Source of the DNA: Pedobacter cryophilus
GTDB taxonomy: Bacteria; Bacteroidota; Bacteroidia; Sphingobacteriales; Sphingobacteriaceae
DNA length: 64,000 nt
Assembly: GCF_005116455.1 (NCBI RefSeq)
Contig: NZ_SWBP01000007.1
Coordinates: 1 to 64,000 of the forward strand
Direction: 5' to 3'
Below the pieces are notes generated by a model that had not been told where the DNA came from, made no database searches, and saw nothing but the letters and a program-made list of their open reading frames with translations. The position numbers were made by a program, and so were the translations under genes. Shown one piece after another: positions 1 through 6,733 of the stretch (position 1 is its first letter; every line of letters starts with the position of its first letter).

Positions 1-102
1 GGTACTGTAAAAACTAGAATTCACGTGGCCAGAAAACTATTAAAGAAAGATTTAAAAGCTTACGATAAAAAAGCGACCAGTTTTGCTGTTGTTGCAGCTT
101 AA
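1..102 (+). CDS. RNA polymerase sigma factor, C-terminal end (partial)
   Basis: The first 33 codons of the window end at a TAA at 100-102. The residues GTVKTRIHVARKLLKKDL match the end of sigma-70 region 4, where 'GTVKSRIHRAR' is the recognition helix that reads the -35 element; ECF-type sigma factors typically stop shortly after this helix. The 5' part lies outside the window, so subfamily and start cannot be judged. A bidirectional hairpin terminator follows at 130-163. Its position beside a carotenoid cluster suggests a stress- or light-responsive sigma factor, but that is inference from context only. Confidence 0.75.
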   Translation, partial: GTVKTRIHVARKLLKKDLKAYDKKATSFAVVAA

Positions 103-129
103 ATTACACTAACACACTATATATTAAAA

Positions 130-163
130 AAAACGCTTATCCTTTACAGGAAAGCGTTTTTTG
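130..163. terminator. Bidirectional intrinsic terminator
   Basis: The arms AAAACGCTT (130-138) and AAGCGTTTT (152-160) pair, with an inner TCCT/AGGA stem, an unpaired A and a TTAC loop. A-rich sequence precedes the hairpin and a T-run follows it, so it can stop both the sigma-factor gene on the plus strand and the convergent SRPBCC gene on the minus strand. Confidence 0.8.
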
Positions 164-186
164 TTTAACTCTATTTGTAATTAATT

Positions 187-714
187 TTACTTTTCTAAAT
201 TGGTTTTCATCTTTAACAAGCCTCTTTCATAATCTTTACCAATCATTCCATCCAAGGCTAAACCCATCCATTTATCCATAATACCTTTATTTTCACCATC
301 ATAAACCCAGGTTACTTTAGTAGAATCACCTTGCTTTTCAAATAAGAAATTGTTTTCGGCAGTTGATTCAAAAGGTTTTAGAAATTTTAATTCTTGATAG
401 ATGGCAGTATAGGGTTCTAACTTTTTGATTCTAAAACTGCCTGCTCCAACTTCTTCCCCATCCCAAGAATAAGTGGCTCCAACTTGGCCAACAGTTCCAG
501 AGATATCAGTTTTTGCAGTAGGTTCCATTTCATACCAAGGGCTCCAATCATTAAATTTAGAAAAATCGGTAACGTAATTGTAAGCAGCTGTGTCTGAAAC
601 TGCAATCATAGTTGATCTTTCAACTTTTGATCTTTGAGGCAAAAAGAAACTACCTACTACCACAATAATGGCTAAAACCACAATAATGGTGACTAATATT
701 TTTAATACTTTCAT
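187..714 (-). CDS. SRPBCC family (START/polyketide-cyclase-like) protein
   Basis: A 175-residue protein with one N-terminal membrane segment (about residues 5-26, rich in I, V and L), followed by a helix-grip SRPBCC domain of about 140 residues. Family landmarks are the early RSTMIAVSDTAAYNYVTDF stretch, the WSPWYEMEP segment and the late helix 'GLALDGMIGKDYERGL'. Proteins of this type bind hydrophobic ligands in a deep cavity; no specific substrate can be read from the sequence. The gene converges on the sigma factor and lies 58 bp downstream of the crtI stop codon on the same strand, so it may be co-transcribed with crtI. A role linked to carotenoids or isoprenoid lipids is a guess from neighbourhood. 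Confidence 0.8.
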   Translation of the reverse strand: MKVLKILVTIIVVLAIIVVVGSFFLPQRSKVERSTMIAVSDTAAYNYVTDFSKFNDWSPWYEMEPTAKTDISGTVGQVGATYSWDGEEVGAGSFRIKKLEPYTAIYQELKFLKPFESTAENNFLFEKQGDSTKVTWVYDGENKGIMDKWMGLALDGMIGKDYERGLLKMKTNLEK

Positions 715-772
715 AATAATTTAAGGTTTGATTACCTAAAATTACCAAGAATTAACTCAAATTCAAAAAATA

Positions 773-2260
773 CTACTGCATTTTCTTTAAAAACAAATCA
801 GTCTCTTTTGCAACCACTTGACCAGAAATAAGTGAAGGCGGCACCCCCGGACCAGGAACTGTTAATTGCCCTGTGAATAATAAGTTTTTCACTTTTTTAG
901 CCCGAATTGCTGGTTTAAAAAAAGCTGTTTGACTTAAAATATTAGCCAAGCCGTAAGCATTTCCTTTAAAAGAATGATAATCTTGAACAAAATCATTCAT
1001 GGCATAACTTCTTTTCACTATTTCATGACCTCTCACTTTTTGCCCGATTATACGCTCAAACCTATCCAGCATTAAGTGATAATATTTTTCTCGAAGCTCA
1101 TCTGTATCCTTTAATCCGGGGGCTAAGGGAATTAAGAAAAACAAGTTCTCTTTACCTTCTGGCGCAGAAATAGGATCTGTTTTAGAAACACAAGAAACAT
1201 AAAATAGCGGCTTAGAAGGCCATTGAGGATTGGTGTAAATTTCTTTTGCATGTTGATCTAAATCTTCATCAAAAAATAAACTATGATGCTCAATACCTTC
1301 TAATTTTTTATTTAAGCCCACATAAAATAATAATGATGATGGAGACATCACTCTACTATCCCAATATTTGGCCGAGTAATTTCTATATTTTGGTTCAATA
1401 AGGTTTTGTTCTATATGCTGATAATCGCCTGCTCCTATTACAAAATCAGTTTCAAAATCACCTTGATTTGTGATCAGCTTTTTAGCTATTCCGTTCTCAA
1501 TTTCAATCTTTTTAACTTCGGTATTTAAAATAATTTTTACGCCTTGCTCTTCGGCAACTTTAACCATTGCTTTTACAATTTCATGCATCCCACCCATTGG
1601 ATACCAAGTTCCCATGGCTAAATCAGCATGATTCATCAAGCTATACATTGCAGGCATTTTTTGAGCTGTTGCGCCTAAAAATAATACTGGAAATTCTAAA
1701 AGCTGAATCAATTTTGGATTGGTAAAATACTGCCTAACATGCTTACTCATGGGTTTAAGCATGTGTATTCTAATACTTTCCAAAATCAAAGTAAAGTCTA
1801 TAAACTCGGTAATAGAATGCGAAGGTCTAAATACATAATCACTCATGGCGGTTTTGTACTTATAAGCTGCCTGAGCCATAAATTCTCTTAAACCAGCAGT
1901 ACTCCCCGGCTCATATTTTTCAAATAAAAGCTCCAATTCTTGCATATTTGCAGGAATATCTACTGATTCTGTATCACTAAAATAAACTCTATAACCTGGA
2001 TCTAATCTTTTCAAATCATAAAAATCACTTACTTTTTTACCAAAAAGCGCAAAGTAATTTTCAAAAACATCGGGCATCCAATACCAACTTGGCCCCATAT
2101 CAAATTTAAAACCCTCGGTTTCCCAAATTCTGGCTCGTCCACCGGGTTGATCATTTTTTTCAAGAATAGTCACTTGATACCCTTTTTGCGCTAAAACCGC
2201 TCCGGCAGCCAAGCCTGCAAAACCAGAACCTATAATATGAATTTGATTTTTTTGATGCAT
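773..2260 (-). CDS. crtI: Phytoene desaturase (CrtI family)
   Basis: A 495-residue FAD-dependent desaturase that converts phytoene to lycopene at the membrane. The N-terminus carries the dinucleotide-binding motif GSGFAG (residues 11-16), the acidic end of the second strand (ILEK), and the PGGRARIWETEGFKFDMGPS segment characteristic of CrtI. The C-terminus has the CrtI signature LLFTGQLTVPGPGVPPSLI near residue 470. Length is usual for bacterial CrtI. It is divergent from crtB with about 100 bp between them. A weak candidate promoter for this strand lies at 2276-2307 (TTG, 21-base gap, TACTTTTA, one mismatch to TAnnTTTG). Hydroxyneurosporene-type or diapophytoene desaturases are related, but the crtB and lycopene cyclase neighbours favour C40 phytoene. 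Confidence 0.93.
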   Translation of the reverse strand: MHQKNQIHIIGSGFAGLAAGAVLAQKGYQVTILEKNDQPGGRARIWETEGFKFDMGPSWYWMPDVFENYFALFGKKVSDFYDLKRLDPGYRVYFSDTESVDIPANMQELELLFEKYEPGSTAGLREFMAQAAYKYKTAMSDYVFRPSHSITEFIDFTLILESIRIHMLKPMSKHVRQYFTNPKLIQLLEFPVLFLGATAQKMPAMYSLMNHADLAMGTWYPMGGMHEIVKAMVKVAEEQGVKIILNTEVKKIEIENGIAKKLITNQGDFETDFVIGAGDYQHIEQNLIEPKYRNYSAKYWDSRVMSPSSLLFYVGLNKKLEGIEHHSLFFDEDLDQHAKEIYTNPQWPSKPLFYVSCVSKTDPISAPEGKENLFFLIPLAPGLKDTDELREKYYHLMLDRFERIIGQKVRGHEIVKRSYAMNDFVQDYHSFKGNAYGLANILSQTAFFKPAIRAKKVKNLLFTGQLTVPGPGVPPSLISGQVVAKETDLFLKKMQ

Positions 2261-2362
2261 ATTGATTGATAATTCTAAAAGTATAGATTTTGTTTGGACC
2301 TTAGCAAAACAAAATCATGCAGAAAACTGTATTTTGGATGAGACAAAAATTTTAAGCCTTTT

Positions 2363-3196
2363 ATGGATCTTTATAACGAAACCTGTTTTGAATGTAGTAA
2401 AGTTATCACTAATAAATACAGTACTTCTTTTAGCCTAGGGATCAAGGCTTTCGATAAAAAATTTCAATATCCAATTTATGCTATTTATGGTTTTGTACGC
2501 TATGCTGATGAAATTGTAGATACTTTTCATGATCAGGATAAAAATAACCTCATCTTAAAATTTAGAACTGATACCTATTTAGCTATTCAAGAAAAAATTA
2601 GTTTAAATCCAGTACTCCATTCATTCCAACAAGTAGTAAATGAATACCTTATAGAGGTAGATTTGATAGATGCTTTTTTAAAATCTATGGAAATGGATTT
2701 GGATAAAACATCTTATACAGACGATAGCTACAAAGAATATATTTACGGCTCGGCAGAAGTGGTGGGTTTAATGTGTTTAAGGGTGTTTTGCGAAGGAGAT
2801 CAATCGCTTTATACCAAACTACTGCCTATGGCTAGAAGTTTAGGTTCTGCTTTTCAAAAAATCAACTTTTTAAGAGACATTAAATCAGATTATGAAGAAA
2901 GAGGAAGAACTTATTTCCCTGATGTAGATTTTTCTCGTTTTACCGAAACAGATAAAAAGGAAATAGAAAAAGACATTAAAATTGATTTTGACGATGCTTT
3001 AGAAGGGATAAAAAAACTACCTGCTGGCTCTAAATTAGGAGTTTATATTGCTTATGTATACTATTTACAACTGTTTAAAAAAATACAAAATACATCGGCA
3101 AATACCATAGCCAACAAAAGAATTAGAGTTTCTGATACCCATAAATTATTCTTGATGGCACAGGCTTTGATAAAAAGTAAACTAAACTATGTTTAA
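2363..3196 (+). CDS. crtB: Phytoene synthase (squalene/phytoene synthase family)
   Basis: A 277-residue head-to-head prenyl transferase that condenses two geranylgeranyl diphosphates to phytoene. Both aspartate-rich Mg-diphosphate motifs are present: YADEIVD with D49 and D53, and RDIKSDYEERGRTYFP around residues 170-185. Length matches bacterial CrtB. The gene starts the plus-strand carotenoid operon: a 49-bp gap leads to a small secreted protein, then lycopene cyclase and a cytochrome b5-like gene follow with touching or overlapping ends. No transmembrane helix is evident, as expected for a peripheral membrane enzyme. Confidence 0.93.
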   Translation: MDLYNETCFECSKVITNKYSTSFSLGIKAFDKKFQYPIYAIYGFVRYADEIVDTFHDQDKNNLILKFRTDTYLAIQEKISLNPVLHSFQQVVNEYLIEVDLIDAFLKSMEMDLDKTSYTDDSYKEYIYGSAEVVGLMCLRVFCEGDQSLYTKLLPMARSLGSAFQKINFLRDIKSDYEERGRTYFPDVDFSRFTETDKKEIEKDIKIDFDDALEGIKKLPAGSKLGVYIAYVYYLQLFKKIQNTSANTIANKRIRVSDTHKLFLMAQALIKSKLNYV

Positions 3197-3245
3197 GTTT
3201 TTATCGTTAGTATCCAAAATCAGAAATTTAAATTTTAAATAAATC

Positions 3246-3773
3246 ATGAAAACTTTCTTTTTAAGCCTAATCATCCTTTTTTCTACTGCAACGATAAGCA
3301 TGGCTTACGATATGAAAAAAATTAGGGAAGATTACATTGCCGCAATCAGCAATAGCGAGAAAGCTGATAAATTATGTTCGGAATTAACCGCAATAAAAAA
3401 TCCTGACGCATTGATTCTAGCTTATTTAGGATCGGCGCAAGCCATAAAAGCAAAGCATGCATGGAATCCGGTAAATAAAATGAGTTATTTAAAACAAGGC
3501 TTTAAAACTATTGATAAGGCTATTGCAAAAGATCCAAACCATTTAGAAGTCCGCTTTTTAAGATTTAGTTTACAGTATTATGTTCCTACTTTTTTAGGGT
3601 ACAGCAAAAATATTGATACTGATAAAGACAAAATTATTGACCTGCTGAAGAAAAAAGAAGTAGCCAGTTTAAAACTAGATAAAAAGATATTAAAGGATAT
3701 GGTTAATTTTATGATTGATAGTAAAAAATGCGATGAGCAGGAAATTGCTATCCTCAGAAAAGCCTTAGCTTAA
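3246..3773 (+). CDS. Small secreted TPR-like protein in the carotenoid operon
   Basis: A 175-residue protein with a cleavable signal peptide (about residues 1-20, ending near SMA). The rest is helical and contains a tetratricopeptide-like unit: GFKTIDKAIAKDPNHLEVRF reads like the second helix of a TPR joined to the next. It has no catalytic motif I recognise. Its stop codon TAA at 3771-3773 is followed at once by the ATG of the lycopene cyclase, so translational coupling is likely. Similar small periplasmic proteins occur beside Bacteroidota carotenoid genes; a function in pigment deposition or complex assembly is inference only. Confidence 0.7.
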   Translation: MKTFFLSLIILFSTATISMAYDMKKIREDYIAAISNSEKADKLCSELTAIKNPDALILAYLGSAQAIKAKHAWNPVNKMSYLKQGFKTIDKAIAKDPNHLEVRFLRFSLQYYVPTFLGYSKNIDTDKDKIIDLLKKKEVASLKLDKKILKDMVNFMIDSKKCDEQEIAILRKALA

Positions 3774-4472
3774 ATGGATAAACAACTCACTTACCTTTTA
3801 ATCAACATTTTAACCTGTTTTTTCCCTGTCGTTTTATCCTTTGATAAAAAAGTACATTTTTACCAGAAATGGAAATTTATTTTTCCTGGTTTGCTTATTT
3901 CTGGCGCTTTATACCTTATTTGGGATTATATTTTTACCGTTCAAAACGTATGGTCGTTTAACCCAACATATATACTCGGCATTAAATTTTTTGATCTTCC
4001 GTTAGAGGAAATTTTATTCTTTATTACTGTTCCATTTGCCTGCATTTTTATTTACGAATGTTTAAAGGTTTATTTTAATCCAAAGATTAATCAAAAAATA
4101 AGCAAAGGAATCACCTACTTTTTAATAGCAACCTGTATTATTTTACTATTTTTTTTCTACGATAGATTATACAGCCTCATCAATTTCAGCACCCTTTTAA
4201 TTATTCTTATTTACACCCTTGTAAAACCTATTAAACTAAATATGGGGCAATTTTATTTAGCCTATTTAGTTTCATTGGTGCCTTTTTACATTGTTAACGG
4301 CATTTTAACAAGTATTCCTATTGTGCTATACAACAATACCGAAAACATGGGTTTAAGAGTAGGAAGCATCCCATTTGAAGATCATTTTTATTCTATGTCT
4401 TTAATCTTATTGAATTTAATTTTCTTTGAATACTTTAGGAGTAGAAAAACAACAGATGGACCAATTTCCTGA
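3774..4472 (+). CDS. crtY: Lycopene cyclase (fused CrtYc-CrtYd type)
   Basis: A 232-residue, highly hydrophobic protein with about seven predicted transmembrane segments. It contains two copies of the heterodimeric lycopene cyclase domain. The first has the PLEEILFFITVPFACIFIYE motif (about residues 78-97), and the second has the degenerate equivalent PFEDHFYSMSLILLNLIFFE near the C-terminus. Known members (CrtYcd, and the cyclase half of fungal CarRP/CrtYB) make beta-rings from lycopene. The start abuts the preceding stop codon, and the 3' end overlaps the next gene by 17 bp. The symbol is given by function; this is not the FAD-dependent CrtY/CrtL family. Confidence 0.85.
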   Translation: MDKQLTYLLINILTCFFPVVLSFDKKVHFYQKWKFIFPGLLISGALYLIWDYIFTVQNVWSFNPTYILGIKFFDLPLEEILFFITVPFACIFIYECLKVYFNPKINQKISKGITYFLIATCIILLFFFYDRLYSLINFSTLLIILIYTLVKPIKLNMGQFYLAYLVSLVPFYIVNGILTSIPIVLYNNTENMGLRVGSIPFEDHFYSMSLILLNLIFFEYFRSRKTTDGPIS

Positions 4473-4695
4473 ATACACAAAATCTCAATTAGCGCTTAGA
4501 AACGGACAAGATAAGCCTCAAATTTGGGTAGCTTATTTAGGGAATATTTATGATGTTACCGAAAGCAGATTATGGAGAAACGGAAAACATTATGAGCATT
4601 GGGCAGGGCAAGATTTAACTGATGAATTGAAAGATGCGCCACATACTCAAACCGTTTTTGAGAAGTTTGTGATTATTGGGAAGTTGAAAATCTAG
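4456..4695 (+). CDS. Cytochrome b5-like heme/steroid-binding domain protein
   Basis: A 79-residue soluble protein consisting of a single cytochrome b5-like domain (YTKSQLALRNGQDKPQIWVA, then GNIYDVTES, RNGKHYEHWAGQDLTDELKD and HTQTVFEKF). This is the short bacterial b5-like class in which the classical HPGG heme loop is replaced by NGKHYEHWAGQDLT, so heme versus steroid binding is open. I chose the ATG at 4456 because an AGGAG lies 14 bp upstream and the domain begins right after it; a TTG at 4426 would add ten residues lying inside the cyclase gene. It overlaps the lycopene cyclase by 17 bp, which implies coupled expression. Confidence 0.8.
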   Translation: MDQFPEYTKSQLALRNGQDKPQIWVAYLGNIYDVTESRLWRNGKHYEHWAGQDLTDELKDAPHTQTVFEKFVIIGKLKI

Positions 4696-4698
4696 TAT

Positions 4699-5031
4699 GT
4701 TTCACGCAAAGGAAGTAAAGAAAAATAAAAACCCTTAACCCATTTGTAATTATACTAATTTGAAGCTATTCCAGCTATCCATTCATACGCCTGCAGGCCT
4801 TATGCTCAAAAAAGGCCGGTATCCATTTCTATCTGGGCTAAAGAGCAAAAGCTCATGTACCTAAACCCGACAGTAGCGGTATCCTTTTTATCATCAAGAC
4901 AGTGGGAAGGCCTAAAAAGATTTAGCGAATGGCGGGACTATCGGGTATTATTAAAACTGGAAATTGCTTTTCTAAAGATTAAAAAATCTCTGCGAACTTT
5001 GCGCCAATTCTTTGCGCTCTTTGCGTGAAAC
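4699..5031. repeat. MITE-like non-coding element with terminal inverted repeats
   Basis: This fills the gene-free gap between the b5-like gene and the PfkB kinase. The ends are a perfect 13-bp inverted pair, GTTTCACGCAAAG (4699-4711) and CTTTGCGTGAAAC (5019-5031). Extended to 24 bp they still match at 20 positions. The right end also carries two further degenerate copies of the 'CTTTGCGC' unit. No reading frame of note lies inside. The interior (CTATCCATTCATACGCC..., GGCCGGTATCCATTTCTATC...) looks like a decayed interspersed repeat. No transposase is encoded, so mobility would need help in trans. A target-site duplication is not obvious. Confidence 0.5.
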
Positions 5032-5032
5032 C

Positions 5033-5065
5033 AAAAAAAAGCCACCTAAAATAAATTTAGATGGC
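5033..5065 (-). terminator. Intrinsic terminator of the PfkB kinase gene
   Basis: On the minus strand, GCCATCTAAA (5065-5056) pairs with TTTAGGTGGC (5050-5041) with one G-T wobble and a 5-nt loop, followed by eight Ts (5040-5033). It sits 24 bp beyond the stop codon of the kinase. Confidence 0.8.
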
Positions 5066-5088
5066 TCAATTTTATAATATTGCAGAGC

Positions 5089-6009
5089 TTAATTCTCGAT
5101 CGTAAAACTACTTAAGCTTACAAATTCTTGAACTCGGGAAGCAACTTCAGCCTGAGTTAAATTTTTGATTTTCTCTGTACCAAATTTCTCCACACAAAAA
5201 GAGGCTAAGGCCGAACCAAAAATAATGGCGTTTTTCATGTTATTAAAGTTGATGGTGCCAACTTGGGCCATGTAACCAATAAATCCACCTGCAAATGTAT
5301 CTCCTGCACCAGTCGGGTCAAAAACATCTGCTAAAGGCAAAGCTGGTGCTGAGAATATTTTTTCTTCATGAAATAACAAAGCGCCATGTTCTCCTTTTTT
5401 GATGATTAAATATTTAGGTCCCATTGTTAAAATCTTATTTGCAGCTTTCACTAAAGAGTATTCTCCAGAAAGCTGACGAGCTTCGGCATCGTTAATGGTT
5501 AATACATCTACCATTTTAATGGTTTCTAGCAAATCATCCATGGCAATGTCCATCCAAAAATTCATGGTATCCATTACAATTAATTTCGGACGGTTTTTTA
5601 ATCTCTTAATTACCGTTTGCTGAATTTGTGGTGTAAGGTTGCCTAACATTAAGAACTCACAATCTTGGTAAGACTCTGGAATAATAGGATCAAAATCTGC
5701 TAAAACATTCAGTTCGGTGATTAAAGTATCACGACTATTCATATCATTATGATATTTTCCGGCCCAAAAAAAAGATTTTTCGCCTTCTTTTATCTGTAAA
5801 CCTTCTACATCAATGCCGTGTTTTCCAAAATCGGCGATGTCTTCTTGATGAAAATCATCACCAACAACAGCAACAATTTTTGTTTTTTTATAAAAGTAAG
5901 ATGCCGCTAAACTGGCGTAGGTGGCTGCTCCGCCCACTATTTTATCTGTTTTACCGAAAGGTGTTTCTATCGCATCAAAGGCAACTGTTCCTATTACAAC
6001 TAGACTCAT
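5089..6009 (-). CDS. PfkB-family carbohydrate kinase
   Basis: A 306-residue cytosolic sugar or nucleoside kinase of the ribokinase fold. The N-terminal substrate motif GGAATYASLAAS (about residues 26-37) and the ATP/anion-hole motif DPTGAGDTFAGGF (about 229-241, with the catalytic Asp in GAGD) are intact. Substrate cannot be assigned: this compact Bacteroidota branch lacks clear ribokinase, fructokinase or adenosine kinase determinants. It is transcribed alone, ending at a strong terminator (5033-5065); its start is 112 bp from the tRNA-Asn gene, which runs the other way. No link to the xylan locus is apparent. Confidence 0.85.
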   Translation of the reverse strand: MSLVVIGTVAFDAIETPFGKTDKIVGGAATYASLAASYFYKKTKIVAVVGDDFHQEDIADFGKHGIDVEGLQIKEGEKSFFWAGKYHNDMNSRDTLITELNVLADFDPIIPESYQDCEFLMLGNLTPQIQQTVIKRLKNRPKLIVMDTMNFWMDIAMDDLLETIKMVDVLTINDAEARQLSGEYSLVKAANKILTMGPKYLIIKKGEHGALLFHEEKIFSAPALPLADVFDPTGAGDTFAGGFIGYMAQVGTINFNNMKNAIIFGSALASFCVEKFGTEKIKNLTQAEVASRVQEFVSLSSFTIEN

Positions 6010-6120
6010 AAAATATTTTAAATTTTTTTTTTACAAATATTGCAATTTTAAATTATAATCCCGAATATTGCACTCCCGCAAGGGACAAAAGCTGAAAAGC
6101 TTTTTGGTAACCAGCGAAAT

Positions 6121-6194
6121 TCCTAAGTAGCTCAGCTGGTTAGAGCATCTGACTGTTAATCAGAGGGTCCCTGGTTCGAGTCCAGGCTTGGGAG
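6121..6194 (+). tRNA. tRNA-Asn (anticodon GTT)
   Basis: A 74-nt cloverleaf. The acceptor arms TCCTAAG (6121-6127) and CTTGGGA (6187-6193) pair with one G-T; the D-arm is CTCAGCTGGTTAGAG; the anticodon arm TCTGA-CTGTTAA-TCAGA places GTT at 6155-6157; the T-arm is CCTGG-TTCGAGT-CCAGG; the discriminator is G. CCA is not encoded. A terminator follows at 6197-6225. The 3' half of this gene, starting inside the anticodon, is repeated at 6517-6573 downstream of a GIY-YIG gene, so the present 3' half may have been supplied by an inserted element. Confidence 0.96.
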
Positions 6195-6196
6195 CA

Positions 6197-6225
6197 AAAG
6201 CCTCACAGAAATGTGAGGCTTTTTT
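6197..6225 (+). terminator. Terminator after tRNA-Asn
   Basis: AGCCTCACA (6199-6207), loop GAAA, TGTGAGGCT (6212-6220), then a T-run to 6225. It lies between the tRNA and the GIY-YIG start codon (6233), so the nuclease gene would be reached only by read-through or by a promoter hidden in the tRNA. Confidence 0.85.
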
Positions 6226-6232
6226 GTGTTAT

Positions 6233-6520
6233 ATGAATTTTTTTATTTATATTATTTACTCCCCTTCTGTTGACCAATTTTATGTTGGGCAAACAATTGA
6301 TTTAATCGAACGAATAAATCAACATAACAACGCTTTTTTCGAAAACTCCTCTACCAAAAAAGGCATCCCGTGGGAAATTTATTTCAAATTAGAGTGTAGC
6401 ACAAGAAATCAGGCTATTTTAATTGAGAATCATATTAAAAGAATGAAGTCGAGAAAATATTACTCTTCTCTATTACTATATCCTGAAATATCCGAAAAAT
6501 TGCTACTAAGATTCCTTTAA
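6233..6520 (+). CDS. GIY-YIG nuclease domain protein (single-domain, 95 aa)
   Basis: A 95-residue protein made of one GIY-YIG domain. The paired motif appears as FIYIIYS near the start and FYVGQT about ten residues later. The conserved Arg lies in ERINQH, and the metal-binding Glu in ILIENHIKRMKSRK. It belongs to the UvrC-like/URI short class that is abundant in Bacteroidota. The ATG at 6233 is chosen because the frame upstream runs through the terminator and tRNA. The stop codon TAA (6518-6520) is made from the first bases of the displaced tRNA repeat. No DNA-binding domain is present beyond the core. The gene is bracketed by two copies of the tRNA-Asn 3' half, which suggests a homing-like miniature element. 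Confidence 0.85.
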   Translation: MNFFIYIIYSPSVDQFYVGQTIDLIERINQHNNAFFENSSTKKGIPWEIYFKLECSTRNQAILIENHIKRMKSRKYYSSLLLYPEISEKLLLRFL

Positions 6521-6573
6521 TCAGAGGGTCCCTGTCCCGATAGCTATCGGGACGAGTCCAGGCTTGGGAGCAA
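6517..6573 (+). pseudogene. Displaced tRNA-Asn 3' half with 18-bp palindrome insertion
   Basis: TTAATCAGAGGGTCCCTG (6517-6534) repeats 6156-6173 of the tRNA exactly. CGAGTCCAGGCTTGGGAGCAA (6553-6573) repeats 6177-6197, 21 bases, exactly. Between them the tRNA's GTT is replaced by the perfect palindrome TCCCGATAGCTATCGGGA (6535-6552), which breaks the T-loop, so the remnant cannot be a functional tRNA half. It is followed by its own terminator (6578-6608), presumably the original one of the tRNA. Confidence 0.85.
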
Positions 6574-6577
6574 CGAA

Positions 6578-6608
6578 AACCCCTTCAAATTGTATTTGAA
6601 GGGGTTTC
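6578..6608 (+). terminator. Terminator after the displaced tRNA half
   Basis: AACCCCTTCAAAT (6578-6590), loop TGT, ATTTGAAGGGGTT (6594-6606), then Ts. A 13-bp perfect stem, unlike in sequence to the terminator at 6197-6225. Confidence 0.85.
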
Positions 6609-6733
6609 TTGTTTTTACAGCTTTTCTTGAAAATTGGAAAATTGGTTAAAATGAGTGTTTGGTTTGCACATAGTTTGTACATTGATTAAATCAGAAATCG
6701 AATCAACCAACATTAACTTCCACACCAGCATGT

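Noticed and set aside
4426-4455. TTG start for the cytochrome b5-like gene
   Set aside because: It lies within the cyclase gene and adds residues with no family match; the ATG at 4456 has an AGGAG upstream.
6188-6232. Longer start for the GIY-YIG gene, beginning inside tRNA-Asn
   Set aside because: The extra 15 residues would be translated from the tRNA 3' end and a terminator hairpin; the ATG at 6233 gives the expected domain start.
6535-6552. The 18-bp palindrome as a rho-independent terminator
   Set aside because: No T-run follows on either strand, and a better terminator lies 26 bp downstream.
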